From: a bacterium
GTDB lineage: Bacteria; Bacteroidota; Ignavibacteria; Kapaibacteriales; UBA7675
Assembly (NCBI GenBank): GCA_030430495.1
Contig: JAUIKM010000027.1
Coordinates: 1-64,000, forward strand
DNA: 64,000 nt
Direction of reading: 5' to 3'
The notes under the pieces were generated by a model, which saw nothing but the letters and a program-made list of their open reading frames with translations, ran no database searches and had not been told where the DNA came from. The translations under genes were made by a program, and so were the position numbers. Of the stretch, positions 17,901 to 27,600 are shown one piece after another. The first letter of the stretch is position 1. The number at the start of each line of letters is the position of its first letter.

Positions 17901-19383
17901 CCAAAACCGCATCGACCGCGGCGGTTACGCCGGTACGGGCGAAGTGACGGGCGAAGGCATCATTCCGAAGATCATTGCCGACGGCTACGACTTTGCGCAG
18001 ATCATGTGCAACACCGAGTCGGAAGAGCGCGGGTTTGTGACGATTACGAGCGACCCGAACGCCAGCGAACCGCTGACGATCTACTCGCTCGAATTCGAGA
18101 ATCAGGGCGCAAATCCGAACTACAGCTGGGAACCGGCCGCCGGTGTGACGATAGCAGGCAACTTGTTGACCTTCGACACGCCGCGCACGCTTCCGATTGG
18201 TCAGTCGATGGAAGTCGACGTGGCCTTTGCGGCCAACGGCGGACCGGACAACGTCGACGTGACGATCAGCCATGACGCGCACGAAAACGATCCGGCAGTG
18301 GTCGATCCGGCTACGACGGTCGTGCAGATCACCGGCTCCTGCGACACGCCGGGCGAGTTGACGGTGACGGACCTCGACTTCGGCGACCGCTTGCTCTGCG
18401 CCACGCCGACGCTGACGATTACAGCAACAACGGATAACCCGTCGGGCGCGACGATCACGGGCATGTACCTGGAGAACAACAGCTCCGAGTTTGTGATTGT
18501 AACGCCGACGCCGATCCAGGTGCCGGGCAACGGCAGCGTGGAAATCGAGATTCAGTTCACGCCGTCGGGCGTGGGAACGTTCACGGATGTGGTGATCCTC
18601 GAGCACAGTCTGGGCGCTGACCTGCGCTCGGTCATCGAAGGCGAAGCTCACACGGTGACGGTCAACTTCGATCTGGAAGACGATCCGACGCTCCTGACGC
18701 CGGGACAGGAAACTGAACTCGACCTGACGATCAACAACACAAACACGGCCTACAACGACACGCAGGAAAGCGGCATCGTCGGCGTGGTTGTGACGCTGAA
18801 CTACGATCTCGGCGCGGCGCGCCTGACCGATGTTCGTCCGGTGGACGGCGCCAACCTGATCGGTACTATCGATCACAGTCGCATCGACGGTTATTCGACC
18901 TTTACGCTGCGCTTCGACGCTCCGATCTCGGCGGAAGGCGTGCTGGCGCGACTGAACTTCCAGCTGTACCTGCACGACGAGACCTCGCTGCCGATCGACA
19001 TGTCGGTCGAGATCCTGGAAGAAAGCCGTCGTGTATGCGTGCTTGATGAAGAGGATCCGGGCAGCCTGCAGATCAACCCGATCTGCCTGAACGACGGGCG
19101 TTTCATCACCTTGTCGGGCACGACCTTTGGACTGCGCAACGTTGCGCCGAACCCCGTAAACGGTTCGACGACGATTGCGTACTCCGTCGGTTTCCGCGCC
19201 TATACAAACGTCGTACTGTACAATTCGATGGGCGAAGTCGTCAAGGTGCTGGTTGACCAGCCGATGGACGCCGGCGTCTACGAAATCGAGCTGGACGCCT
19301 CCGAGCTTCCCGCCGGTGTGTACACGTATAGCATGACAGCCGGCCCCTACAGCCAGGCGCATTCTATGGTGGTGACCAAGTAA
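14920..19383 (+). CDS. Giant IgGFc-binding-like surface protein, T9SS cargo (copy 1)
   Basis: The 1487-residue secreted protein has a GGAGG site and a signal peptide of about 22 residues (ending DMQAQ). Residues of about 35-520 resemble the IgGFc-binding N-terminal domain: GREFWIAYPPNEQ, VTLEMPGLGIGPI, AKQFSSEGYLALPVN and GGGFVIVASEDETQVVFRL. Next come several HYDIN/ASPM-like beta domains (about 610-1235; PDPVQFGNILLGES, ITSDPNASEPLTI and others). A cohesin-like domain follows (about 1240-1390), then a C-L-x-D-G-R-F linker and FGLRNVAPNP, which opens the T9SS type A domain ending AGVYTYSMTAGPYSQAHSM. Known: such proteins are exported by T9SS. The IgGFc label is a family name and does not show that this protein binds antibodies. 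It is followed by a strong terminator and then by a near-identical paralog. Confidence 0.85.
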   Translation: MIRKSGYFILMALLFGVVDMQAQLKGNNVPTAEELLNNTAQGREFWIAYPPNEQDGVAIQTRAIEIYVTSSVDTEVTLEMPGLGIGPITKPVRALDITTFSDGSGELSWAMEIREGEQITEKGILITSPDAISVYVMTAKQFSSEGYLALPVNTWDRRYMHVGYYDYPEPQFNLYRGGGFVIVASEDETQVVFRLSGTTGGGTTRGGASIGKPFGVTLNRGQTYMVRGSGLDAAFDMTGTSITATKPIGVISFHERTIIPAAAGGVPPISRDNLIAMIPPRTTWGKRYISLELKREDRGDYFRILASEPNTAYEVRYYDKSNDKALLGVKNGTLSNAGDWAEFEEVNPAVGGGASSIRGTAIWEADKPIFVMQYSYSAVWDAAEEFDPFMVQVVPQEQFIPATVFQTPARAEFNTNWFNIIAEGDPEDPSQENLRSIFLDGTSIVSKDPLFLVNQIPETNLYWARVNLQPGAHRLTSNGKTKFGGYIYGFSQFESYGWPAAMALNQLDKLDTVPPPLEIVEDCGQYCITATELVNGDAKDDPRQEDTGISAITMIKGEDPDNPVSYNYELELKTAPVIKPDPMITRFEFCFNIIDPTKDAKAIFVVLDRAGNSTIDSVSYTADLVEMVPDPVQFGNILLGESGTQQAILRNPTTKVLEVRKVELERGDLFTIVGPQRVLDATEAAPLMMDPGEEISVELMYTPDTETTDLADPDAVDRDFVKAETECLEFPLAELIGRGVTPAIWVADWNVGIQPINKEVCEDRSGATDLLVRNIGTADLVIETITLFSASSGDLTTGPFRWNPGPTPAPTVTIPPGGEERFERICFQSPTSDDYVFEVDFNSNAKEEYAREYKPRSVWRGSTIESSPFVGNYDFGQVRVGATVETPGETVVQFINFGQNPVRFRAPNTNWQGQPEGQWTFGPYTITAIYNLGNPGVDLRADNNLYTLNRTDPDADPSTWDPANIFEARISYTPTAEGVITETIIPPFFSDQAGQNRIDRGGYAGTGEVTGEGIIPKIIADGYDFAQIMCNTESEERGFVTITSDPNASEPLTIYSLEFENQGANPNYSWEPAAGVTIAGNLLTFDTPRTLPIGQSMEVDVAFAANGGPDNVDVTISHDAHENDPAVVDPATTVVQITGSCDTPGELTVTDLDFGDRLLCATPTLTITATTDNPSGATITGMYLENNSSEFVIVTPTPIQVPGNGSVEIEIQFTPSGVGTFTDVVILEHSLGADLRSVIEGEAHTVTVNFDLEDDPTLLTPGQETELDLTINNTNTAYNDTQESGIVGVVVTLNYDLGAARLTDVRPVDGANLIGTIDHSRIDGYSTFTLRFDAPISAEGVLARLNFQLYLHDETSLPIDMSVEILEESRRVCVLDEEDPGSLQINPICLNDGRFITLSGTTFGLRNVAPNPVNGSTTIAYSVGFRAYTNVVLYNSMGEVVKVLVDQPMDAGVYEIELDASELPAGVYTYSMTAGPYSQAHSMVVTK

Positions 19384-19444
19384 TACCGAGACTGAATCCG
19401 GGCGGGCGCTCGTGACGGGGCGACCCTCCCGGACCGCAATAGAA

Positions 19445-19484
19445 GCGGCGAAGAAGTTCAATACTTCTTCGCCGCTTTTTTTTT
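19445..19484 (+). terminator. Rho-independent terminator of copy 1
   Basis: A perfect 12-bp stem, GCGGCGAAGAAG / CTTCTTCGCCGC, has a 7-nt loop and is followed by nine T. Confidence 0.95.
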
Positions 19485-19934
19485 ACTGAATATTAAGCGT
19501 GACAAATAGACGATGCCGCTGTCTATGCACCTTGAGAACAGGGTGGATACTTTTCTTACTTCCTTGAAAACATTAAATGCGAGATTCTCGGGCGATTTAC
19601 CCAAGTCAATATCCTGGTAATTATTGTTGGGAAATGATTATTAGTATATTGTTTTCTGTGCTCGAGCCACGCCTGTTCTTATTCAAAAGCTAATCGCATC
19701 AAGGTCGGAGGGGGGAATTTGCATCTCGCAAAGCCGACATTGAGTAGCAATTGCACTGTGATAAGTATAGATGTGTGTGGCACTACGGTTTTCCGACGAG
19801 CACTCTGTCGGGTTGTCGCCCTTCAAATCTTCTACCTTTTGTTTTGAAATCGAGATTTCACAAATAATATAATTCTGTATCCTGAGGCGGCAGCGTTCCC
19901 TGCGCTGCCTGCCTGTTCATGGAGGATTTTCTAT
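19485..19934. other. AT-rich leader region of the second giant IgGFc-like gene
   Basis: These 450 bp are A/T-rich like the leader of copy 1, but align with it only in the conserved box (19710-19733). A 7-bp hairpin (GGCAGCG / CGCTGCC, 19891-19911) stands just before the GGAGG site of the next gene. A TATATTG near 19652 could be part of a promoter, but nothing decisive supports it. Confidence 0.45.
19710..19733 (+). promoter_or_regulatory. Conserved upstream box, copy 2
   Basis: GGGGGGAATTTG, then CAT, then CTCGCAAAG. Apart from one gap and two or three bases it matches the box at 14650-14674. It lies about 200 nt from the start codon. In this copy GTCGG and CCGAC flank the box and could close a stem around it. 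Confidence 0.4.
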
Positions 19935-22900
19935 ATGAAGCGAACTATTGGGTACGTTGTTCTTGCATTCCTTCTGGTATGTACCGGAGATCTTTACAGC
20001 CAGTTGAAGGGCAACCGAGCTCCAACCGCCGAAGAGTTGCTGAACAACTCGGCGCAAGGTCGCGAATTCTGGATTGCGATGCCGCCGAACGAAGCGGACG
20101 ATGCGTCGATTCAGACACGCGCGCTGGAAATTTACGTGACTGCCAGTGTCAATACAAAAGTTACGCTGGAGATGCCCGGCCTGGGTATCGGTCCCATTAC
20201 CAAGCCTGTTAATGCTCTCAGTATCACGACATTTTCAGATTTGACCGGTGAACTTTCCTGGGCGATGGAAGTTCGCGAAAGTGAGACCGTGACGGATAAA
20301 GGTATTCTGCTGACATCCGACGACGCCATTTCGGTCTATGTGATGACAGCCAAACAATTCTCGTCAGAAGGTTATCTGGCGCTGCCGACGAATGTCTGGG
20401 ATCGCCAGTACATGCATTGCAGCTACTACGACTATCCTGAAACGAGTCGCTTTCGCGGCGGTGGTTTTGTCATCGTGGCTAAAGAAGATGAAACGCAGGT
20501 TGTTTTCCGCCTCGACGGGAGTTCCGCCGGCGGTACCACTAAAGGCGGCAAATCCATTGGTCAGCCCTACAGCATTTCGCTGAACAAAGGTCAGACCTAT
20601 ATGGTGCGCGGAACGGGTATCGACCGCGCTTTCGACATGACGGGCACCAAGATAACCGCGACAAAACCAATCGGTCTCATAGCCTTCCACCAGCGAACTA
20701 TTATTCCGACGGCCATCGGCCAAACCAGCCGCGACGTTCTTGCGGCCATGATTCCGCCTCTGGCAACCTGGGGCAAGCGTTATATCTCGCTCGAACTCAA
20801 ACGCGAAAATCGCGGCGACTACTTCCGCATTCTGGCGTCGCAACCCAACACCAAGTACGAAGTTCGCTACTACGACAAAGAAAATGACAAAGCACTGCTC
20901 GGCATTAAGAACGGCACGCTTTCGGATGCGGGCGACTGGGCTGAATTTGAAGAAGTCAACCCGCAGCAGGGCGGCGCGGTTTCGATCCGCGGTACCGCCA
21001 TATGGGAAGCCGACAAACCTGTTTTTGTCATGCAGTACTCTTACTCGGCCGTCTGGGACAACGCCCAGGAATTCGACCCCTTCATGGTGCAGGTTGTGCC
21101 GCAGGAGCAGTACATTCCGGCCACCGTCTTCCAGACCCCGTCAAATGCCGAGTTCACTACAAACTGGTTTAACATCATCGCCGAAGGCGACCCGAATGAC
21201 CCCACACAAGAAAACCTGCGCTCGATTATTCTCGATGGCGAATTTGTCGTCAAAAAAGATCCGCTTTTCCTCGTGAATCAGATTCCGGAAACGAATCTGT
21301 ACTGGGCGCGCATCAACCTGCAGCCGGGCGCACACCGCATATCCAGCAACGGCAAAACCAAATTCGGCGGATATATCTACGGCTTCAGCCGCTGGGAATC
21401 CTACGGCTGGCCCGCCGCCATGGCGCTGAACAAACTCGACAAACTCGATACCGTGCCGCCGCCGCTCGAAGTGGTGGAAGATTGCGGTCAGTACTGCATC
21501 ACGGCGACGGAGTTGGTCAATGGCGACTCCAAGGACGACCCGCGCCAGGAAGATACCGGTATCAGCGCGATCACGATGATCGAAGGCGAAGATCCGGACA
21601 ATCCCATCAGCTACAACTACGAGCTCGAACTCAAAACAGCGCCGGTGATCAAGCCGGATCCGATGATTACGCGTTTTGAGTTCTGTTTTAATGTCATCGA
21701 TCCCACCAGGGACGCCAAGGCTGTCTTTACGGTCCTTGACCGCGCCGGCAACGTGACAATAGACTCGGTCTTTTATACGGCCGATCTGGTTGAGATGACG
21801 CCCGATCCGGTGCAGTTCGGCAATGTCCTGCTGGGCGAAAGCGGTACGCAACAGGCGATCCTGCGCAACCCGACGACCAAGATCCTGGAAGTCCGCAAGG
21901 TTGAGCTGGAACGCGGCGATCTGTTTGCTATCGTCGGTCCGCAACGCGTCCTCGACGCAACTGAAGAAGCGCCGCTGATGATGGAGCCGGGCGAGGAAAT
22001 CACGGTGGAACTGCTGTACACGCCGGATACCGAAACCACAGACCTCGAAGATCCCGAGGCAGTCGATCGCGACTTTGTCAAAGCCGAGACCGAATGTCTT
22101 GAATTCCCGCTGGCCGAGCTGATTGGTCGCGGTGTGACGCCGTCGATCTGGGTGGCCGATTACAACGTCGGAATTCAGCCCGTGAACAAACGCATATGCA
22201 AAAGCCAGAGCAATGCGACCGGCGTGCTGGTGCGCAATATCGGTACGGCCGATCTGGTGATTGAAACGATTTCGCTCTTCAGCGCTTCGAGCGGCGACCT
22301 GACCGCCGGTCCCTTCGTCTGGGACGGCGGCAACCCCGACCCGATGCCGCAGGTGACGATCAAGCCGGGCGAAGAGCAGGTGTTCACGACGATCTGCTTT
22401 GAGTCCGCCGTATCGGACGACTATACCTTTGAAGTCGATTTCAACTCGAACGCCAAAGAAGAATACGCCCGCGAATACAAACCGCGTTCGGTCTGGCGCG
22501 GCAGCACGATTGAGTCGGCTCCCTTTGTTGGCAACTACGACTTCGGCCAGGTGCGCGTCGGCGCTACGGTGGAAACTGACGGCGTGACCATTGTGCGGTT
22601 CATCAACTTTGGTGAAAACGAAGTGTTCTTCAGGGCTCCGAGCCTGAACTGGCAGGGGCAGCCCGAAGGCCAGTGGACGTCCGGACCCTACACGATCACG
22701 TCGATCTACTTTGTTGGAGAGGGACGCGATCTGCTCGACGACAGTAACGTCTATTCCATCGGTTCAACCGACCCGGATGCCGATCCGTCGACCTGGGATC
22801 CCGCCAACATTGTGGAAGCGCGTATCTCCTATACGCCGACGGCCGAAGGCGTCATTACCGAAACGATTATTCCTCCCTTCTTCGTCGACCGCGCTGCAAC

Positions 22901-24380
22901 GCAGCGCATCGACCGCGCCGGTTACGCCGGTACGGGTGAAGTGACGGGCGAAGGCATCATTCCGAAGATCATTGCCGACGGCTACGACTTTGCACAGATC
23001 ATGTGCAACACCGAGTCGGAAGAGCGCGGGTTTGTGACGATTACCAGCGACCCGAACGCCAGCGAGCCGCTGACGGTCTACTCGCTTGAATTCGATAATC
23101 AGGGCGCCAATCCGAACTACAGTTGGGAAGCGGCTGCCGGTGTGACGATTGCAGGCAATCTGCTGACCTTCGACACTCCGCGCGTGCTTCCCATCGGTCA
23201 GTCGATGGAAGTCGACGTGGCCTTTGCCGCCAACGGCGGACCGGACAACGTCGAGGTAACCATCAGCCACGACGCGCACGAAAACGATCCGGCAGTGGTC
23301 GATCCGGCTACGACGGTCGTGCAGATCACCGGTTCCTGCGACACGCCGGGCGGTATGACGGTGACGGACCTCGACTTCGGCGACCGCTTGCTCTGCGCCA
23401 CGCCGACGCTGACGATCACGGCCACGACAGACAACCCGTCGGGTGCGACGATCACGGACATGTATCTGGAGAACAACAGCTCCGAGTTTGTGATTGTGAC
23501 GCCGACGCCGATCCAGGTGCCGGGCAACGGCAGCGTGGAAATCGAGATTCAGTTCACGCCGTCGGGCGTGGGGACGTTCACGGATGTGGTGATCCTCGAG
23601 CACAGTCTGGGCGCTGACCTGCGCTCGGTCATCGAAGGCGAAGCCCACACGGTGACGGTCAACTTCGATCTGGAAGACGACCGCACGCCGCTGACGCCGG
23701 GCCAGTCGACCGACCTTGATCTGACGATCAACAACACAAATACGGATTACAACGACACGCAGGAAAGCGGTATCGTCGGCGCCATCGTGACGCTGAACTA
23801 CGACCTCGGTGCAGCGCGCCTGAAAGAAGTTCGTCCGGTGGCCGGCGCCAACCTGATTGGCGAAATTGAGCACAGCCGTGTCGACGGATACTCGTCCTTC
23901 ACGCTGCGCTTCGACGCTCCGATCTCGGCCGAAGGCGTGCTGGCGCAACTGAACTTCCAGCTGTACCTGCACGACGAGACGTCGCTGCCGATCGACTTGT
24001 CGGTTGAAATCCTGGAAGAAAGCCGCCGCGTCTGCGTGCTTGATGAAGAAGATCCGGGCAGCCTGTCGATCAATCCGATCTGTCTGAACGACGGTCGTTT
24101 CATCAGCCTCTCCGGCACGACCTTTGGTCTGCGCAATGTCGCTCCGAACCCGGTGAACGGTTCGACGACGATTGCGTACTCCGTCGGTTTCCGCGCCTAC
24201 ACAAACGTGGTGCTGTACAACTCGATGGGCGAAGTCGTCAAGGTGCTGGTTGACCAGCCGATGGACGCCGGCGTCTACGAGATCGAGCTGGACGCCTCCG
24301 AGCTTCCGGCCGGTGTGTACACTTACACCATGACTGCCGGTCCGTACCAGCAGGCGCACTCGATGGTCGTGACCAAGTAA
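19935..24380 (+). CDS. Giant IgGFc-binding-like surface protein, T9SS cargo (copy 2)
   Basis: The 1481-residue paralog of the preceding gene has the same domain order: signal peptide (ending GDLYSQ), IgGFc-binding-like domain (about 35-515), HYDIN-like domains, a cohesin-like domain and a T9SS type A domain (GLRNVAPNPVNG, AGVYTYTMTAGPYQQAH). GGAGG stands before the ATG. Differences are concentrated in a few patches: DYPETSRFRGGG against DYPEPQFNLYRGGG; NKRICKSQSNATGVL against NKEVCEDRSGATDLL; and a loop around residue 930 (FVGEGRDLLDDSNVY against NLGNPGVDLRADNNLY). These look like exposed loops. Separate leaders and terminators imply independent transcription. The two may be alternative or partner surface proteins. 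Confidence 0.85.
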   Translation: MKRTIGYVVLAFLLVCTGDLYSQLKGNRAPTAEELLNNSAQGREFWIAMPPNEADDASIQTRALEIYVTASVNTKVTLEMPGLGIGPITKPVNALSITTFSDLTGELSWAMEVRESETVTDKGILLTSDDAISVYVMTAKQFSSEGYLALPTNVWDRQYMHCSYYDYPETSRFRGGGFVIVAKEDETQVVFRLDGSSAGGTTKGGKSIGQPYSISLNKGQTYMVRGTGIDRAFDMTGTKITATKPIGLIAFHQRTIIPTAIGQTSRDVLAAMIPPLATWGKRYISLELKRENRGDYFRILASQPNTKYEVRYYDKENDKALLGIKNGTLSDAGDWAEFEEVNPQQGGAVSIRGTAIWEADKPVFVMQYSYSAVWDNAQEFDPFMVQVVPQEQYIPATVFQTPSNAEFTTNWFNIIAEGDPNDPTQENLRSIILDGEFVVKKDPLFLVNQIPETNLYWARINLQPGAHRISSNGKTKFGGYIYGFSRWESYGWPAAMALNKLDKLDTVPPPLEVVEDCGQYCITATELVNGDSKDDPRQEDTGISAITMIEGEDPDNPISYNYELELKTAPVIKPDPMITRFEFCFNVIDPTRDAKAVFTVLDRAGNVTIDSVFYTADLVEMTPDPVQFGNVLLGESGTQQAILRNPTTKILEVRKVELERGDLFAIVGPQRVLDATEEAPLMMEPGEEITVELLYTPDTETTDLEDPEAVDRDFVKAETECLEFPLAELIGRGVTPSIWVADYNVGIQPVNKRICKSQSNATGVLVRNIGTADLVIETISLFSASSGDLTAGPFVWDGGNPDPMPQVTIKPGEEQVFTTICFESAVSDDYTFEVDFNSNAKEEYAREYKPRSVWRGSTIESAPFVGNYDFGQVRVGATVETDGVTIVRFINFGENEVFFRAPSLNWQGQPEGQWTSGPYTITSIYFVGEGRDLLDDSNVYSIGSTDPDADPSTWDPANIVEARISYTPTAEGVITETIIPPFFVDRAATQRIDRAGYAGTGEVTGEGIIPKIIADGYDFAQIMCNTESEERGFVTITSDPNASEPLTVYSLEFDNQGANPNYSWEAAAGVTIAGNLLTFDTPRVLPIGQSMEVDVAFAANGGPDNVEVTISHDAHENDPAVVDPATTVVQITGSCDTPGGMTVTDLDFGDRLLCATPTLTITATTDNPSGATITDMYLENNSSEFVIVTPTPIQVPGNGSVEIEIQFTPSGVGTFTDVVILEHSLGADLRSVIEGEAHTVTVNFDLEDDRTPLTPGQSTDLDLTINNTNTDYNDTQESGIVGAIVTLNYDLGAARLKEVRPVAGANLIGEIEHSRVDGYSSFTLRFDAPISAEGVLAQLNFQLYLHDETSLPIDLSVEILEESRRVCVLDEEDPGSLSINPICLNDGRFISLSGTTFGLRNVAPNPVNGSTTIAYSVGFRAYTNVVLYNSMGEVVKVLVDQPMDAGVYEIELDASELPAGVYTYTMTAGPYQQAHSMVVTK

Positions 24381-24417
24381 GGGACATCTCGACAAAAACA
24401 CAGTAATGTGATACACA

Positions 24418-24449
24418 GGCGGAGAAGGTTATCCTTCTCCGCCTTTTTT
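24418..24449 (+). terminator. Rho-independent terminator of copy 2
   Basis: An 11-bp perfect stem, GGCGGAGAAGG / CCTTCTCCGCC, has a TTAT loop and is followed by six T. It lies 37 nt past the stop. Confidence 0.95.
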
Positions 24450-24474
24450 ATTTACCCGCCGTTTCCAGCGCGTT

Positions 24475-24490
24475 GACAAACAAAAAAGTC
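24475..24490 (+). repeat. Dispersed motif copy 2 (GACAAACAAAAAAGTC)
   Basis: Full 16-nt copy in the intergenic region 180 nt upstream of the first SBBP gene. The 20-nt context differs at a single base from the copy at 30805. TGAC/GTCA form short inverted ends. Confidence 0.55.
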
Positions 24491-24669
24491 ATGAGGCATA
24501 GACGGCCGTGGCAGCGGACGGCTAAATGCCTTGTATTGCGGCAAGTCCCGCCGGGAGGCTGCGACCGAACCGCTCAAGTTGTGTCGCTTACCCTTATCGG
24601 TGTAGATTGCGCCGTTTCCTTCCTTCCGCACTACGCGGGGCCAGTATTAGACAACCTGATGAACTTCCG

Positions 24670-27600
24670 ATGCCTATGCGCCGCTTGATTCCGCTTATGC
24701 TGCTGTGTCTGTGCCTGCCGTTTCTTATCCACCAGGCCGCTTCCGCTTCTCCCCGCCAGTCCGATCAATACTCCACAGCCTCGTTCAACGCCAATGCCGG
24801 CCAGATTTACGACGATGCGGGCCATGTGCGTCCCGACGTGTTGTACCGCAGCCGCGGCTCCCAGTCGGAGATGTACCTGCGCCGCAGCGGTTTCAGTTAT
24901 GTTTTTACGAGTTATGAGCGCGATAATCACGACGACCGCTCGCCGATTGATCTGACGTATCTGACCGAGGAAAACGACGTGATGGTGACGCGCTACCGCA
25001 TGGACATGGAGTTCATTGGCGCTGACCCCATGGCGGTGGTGGACGGCGTCGGCATGTTGGCCGGTATTGAAAACTACTACCGCGGACCGGTGGAAAACGC
25101 CGTTCTGGGCGTGCATTCCTATCGCGAAGTGCTCTACCGCAACGTGTATCCGAACATCGACCTGCGCGTGTATTTTTCCGGGCAGGGGCTTAAATATGAT
25201 TTTCTTGTTTGGCCCGGCGGCAACCCCGCGGATATCAGGTTCAAATACGAGGGCGCGACGGACATCCGCCTGAAAGAGACGGGCGAGCTGGTCCTGCAGA
25301 ATCCGCACGGCACACTGGTGGAAGAGCGGCCCTACACCTGGCAGGGCAGCGGCACTGACGATCTGAGCGCCGAAACGGATGCAAAAAAGCGCAGCGTCGT
25401 GCGCTCCGCCTTCCGCCTGGTCGGCAAAGAAGTGTCGTTTGACATCGGCGATTACGACCGCAAAAAACTGCTGGTGATCGACCCAGGCGTGGTTTGGGGC
25501 ACTTACTACGGCGGCGTCGGCGCCGACTCCTTTGAGGATGTCTACGCCCACGATAACGGCAACGTTTTTGTGGCCGGCACAACCTCCTCCTTTGACTTTC
25601 CGACGACGCCCGGCATTGACAAACAGTCGAGTCTGGCCGGTTCGAGCGACGCCATGGTGGTCTTGTTCAACAAAGACCGCGACCGCGTCTGGGCGACCTA
25701 TTTCGGCGGCGCCAAGCTGGACCGCCTGGCTGGTATCTGGGTGAACGAAGTCGGCTCGGCGCACCTGATCGGCAGCACCACGAGCACCGATTTTCCGCTG
25801 AAACTCGCCTTCCAGGACGAACTCATCAACGATGAAAGCGCGGCGTTTGTCTCGCAGTTGAACGCCACGGAGGGCATCATCCGCTGGTCGACCTACTTCG
25901 GCGGCGGCAACCGCGACGAAGGCATCGATATCACCGGCAGCAACGGCCATCTGATTATTTGTGGCACGACCGGGGAGAAAGGAGCTCTTTTCCCGCTCAA
26001 AGGCGAATACAAAGGGAGCAAGGGCGACTTTGAGACCGACATGTTTCTGGCACGCATTCAGAACGGCGGCGCGCCGCTCTGGTCGACCTTTTTCGGCGGC
26101 AGCGACGACGACTACGCCACGGGCGTGACGATCGACAGCAAGAACAATATCACGCTGGTGGGCTGGACGCGCTCCGACGACATAAAAGACACGGACAACA
26201 ATTATCAGCCGGACAACGCCGGCGGTATCGACGGGGTCGTGGCCAAGTTCTCGCCGACGGGCAATCCGCTGTGGATCACGTATCTGGGTACGGCGGGCCG
26301 CGATCTGGCGATGGACGTGCAGGCGCTGCCGAACAACGACAATATTATGGTGTTCGGCGACACGCATCACACCAGCTTTCCGGTGTTCAACGGTTTCCAG
26401 AGCACGCCGAACAACGTGACCGATGACCCGGCCTTTGCGGACATGTTCCTGTTTGAGTTTACGCCCTCGGGGCGGCGAGCCTGGGCCAGCCTCTACGGCG
26501 GCGACAGCACCGACCGCGCCTTCAAACTTGCGGCCTATGACGACGGCGGCATCCTCCTTTGCGGTCAGACGAACAGCGACATATTCCCGCTCTCAGCCGA
26601 TGCCTGGCGCACCGACGCGTTGGATACCAATGGAGCGGCGGTCGTCGCCAAGATCAGCGCCGACCGCGACCTGATATACTCGACCTATCTCTTCGGCAAT
26701 AAACTCGACTTCGCCTACAGCGTGGCGGCCGTCGGCGCTACGGCGGAAGACGGCAACATGATTGTGGTCGGCGCTTATCAGACCGATACAATGCCGACAT
26801 TAAAGGAATTTCAGAACTTCGTCAAGGGCGGTACGGAAGGTTATATCTGGGAGTACGGTTGCGCCACGTTTACCGAGATTGAGGCCGACGGACCGCTGGA
26901 GTTCTGCGAGGGCGGCAGCGTCATTCTCGATGCGGGCGACGGTTTTGACGACTATACCTGGAACACGGGCGCAAAGACGCAGAGCATTGAGGTCACCGAG
27001 TCCGGCGACTACTTTGTGACGGTCATCGAGGGCGGCGACTGCGAGTTTACGACGCCGCCCACGGCGGTATCAGTCTTTCCGATTCCCGATCCGGTGATTT
27101 CAGCCGACGGGCCGACCGAGCTGTGCAACGGCGAGAGCGTGACGCTTGACGCCGGAGCAGGCTACGAAAGCTACAAGTGGTCGAACGATGCGGAGACGCA
27201 GACGATCACCGTGGACCAGACCGACGAGTACTTTGTCGTTGTGACGGGCGAGGGCGGCTGCGAGGCTGAGGCGAGCATCCAGGTCAATGTACGTCCCACG
27301 CCGCAATTGACGGCCGAGCCGGCCGAGCTGGACTGGGGCGTTCTCGACGGCTGCCAGTCAAGCGTAACACTGCCCCTGACTCTGACCAATACCAACGGTT
27401 TTCCGGTGCGGTTGACGGCGCTTGAATTCAGCAATGCCGATGAATTCGGCGCGACGAACTTTACGCCGGGCGTAGAGGTGGAATCCGGCGCAAACACCGT
27501 GATCAACATCGTGTTCACGCCGGCGACGCTGAACAATGTCGACGCCGAACTGCGCATCAAAATCTCGCCCTGCGACACTGAGATTGTCATTCCGCTCAAG

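Larger units (their letters stand above)
14920..24380 (+). repeat. Tandem duplication of a 4.45-kb gene
   Basis: The genes at 14920-19383 and 19935-24380 are collinear over their whole length with only small indels. Both have a leader with the same box and a terminator with a long perfect stem. Nucleotide identity is uneven: many silent differences in the first third and near-identity in long blocks of the last third (for example 18479-18690 against 23478-23689). Confidence 0.9.

Noticed and set aside
16246-19461. Open frame of 1071 codons on the minus strand
   Set aside because: It runs antisense through the first giant gene and mirrors its codon bias (Arg/His/Val-rich, no domain or signal). 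Similar antisense frames run through most genes here.
14920-24380. Reading the IgGFc-binding-like domain as an antibody-binding virulence factor
   Set aside because: The family name reflects a eukaryotic relative. These domains are widespread in environmental Bacteroidota; nothing here indicates a host.
24473-24501. Possible promoter: TTGACA overlapping the dispersed 16-mer with 17-bp spacing
   Set aside because: The base six at the -10 position is GCATAG, a poor match, and the other copies of the motif lack TTGACA.
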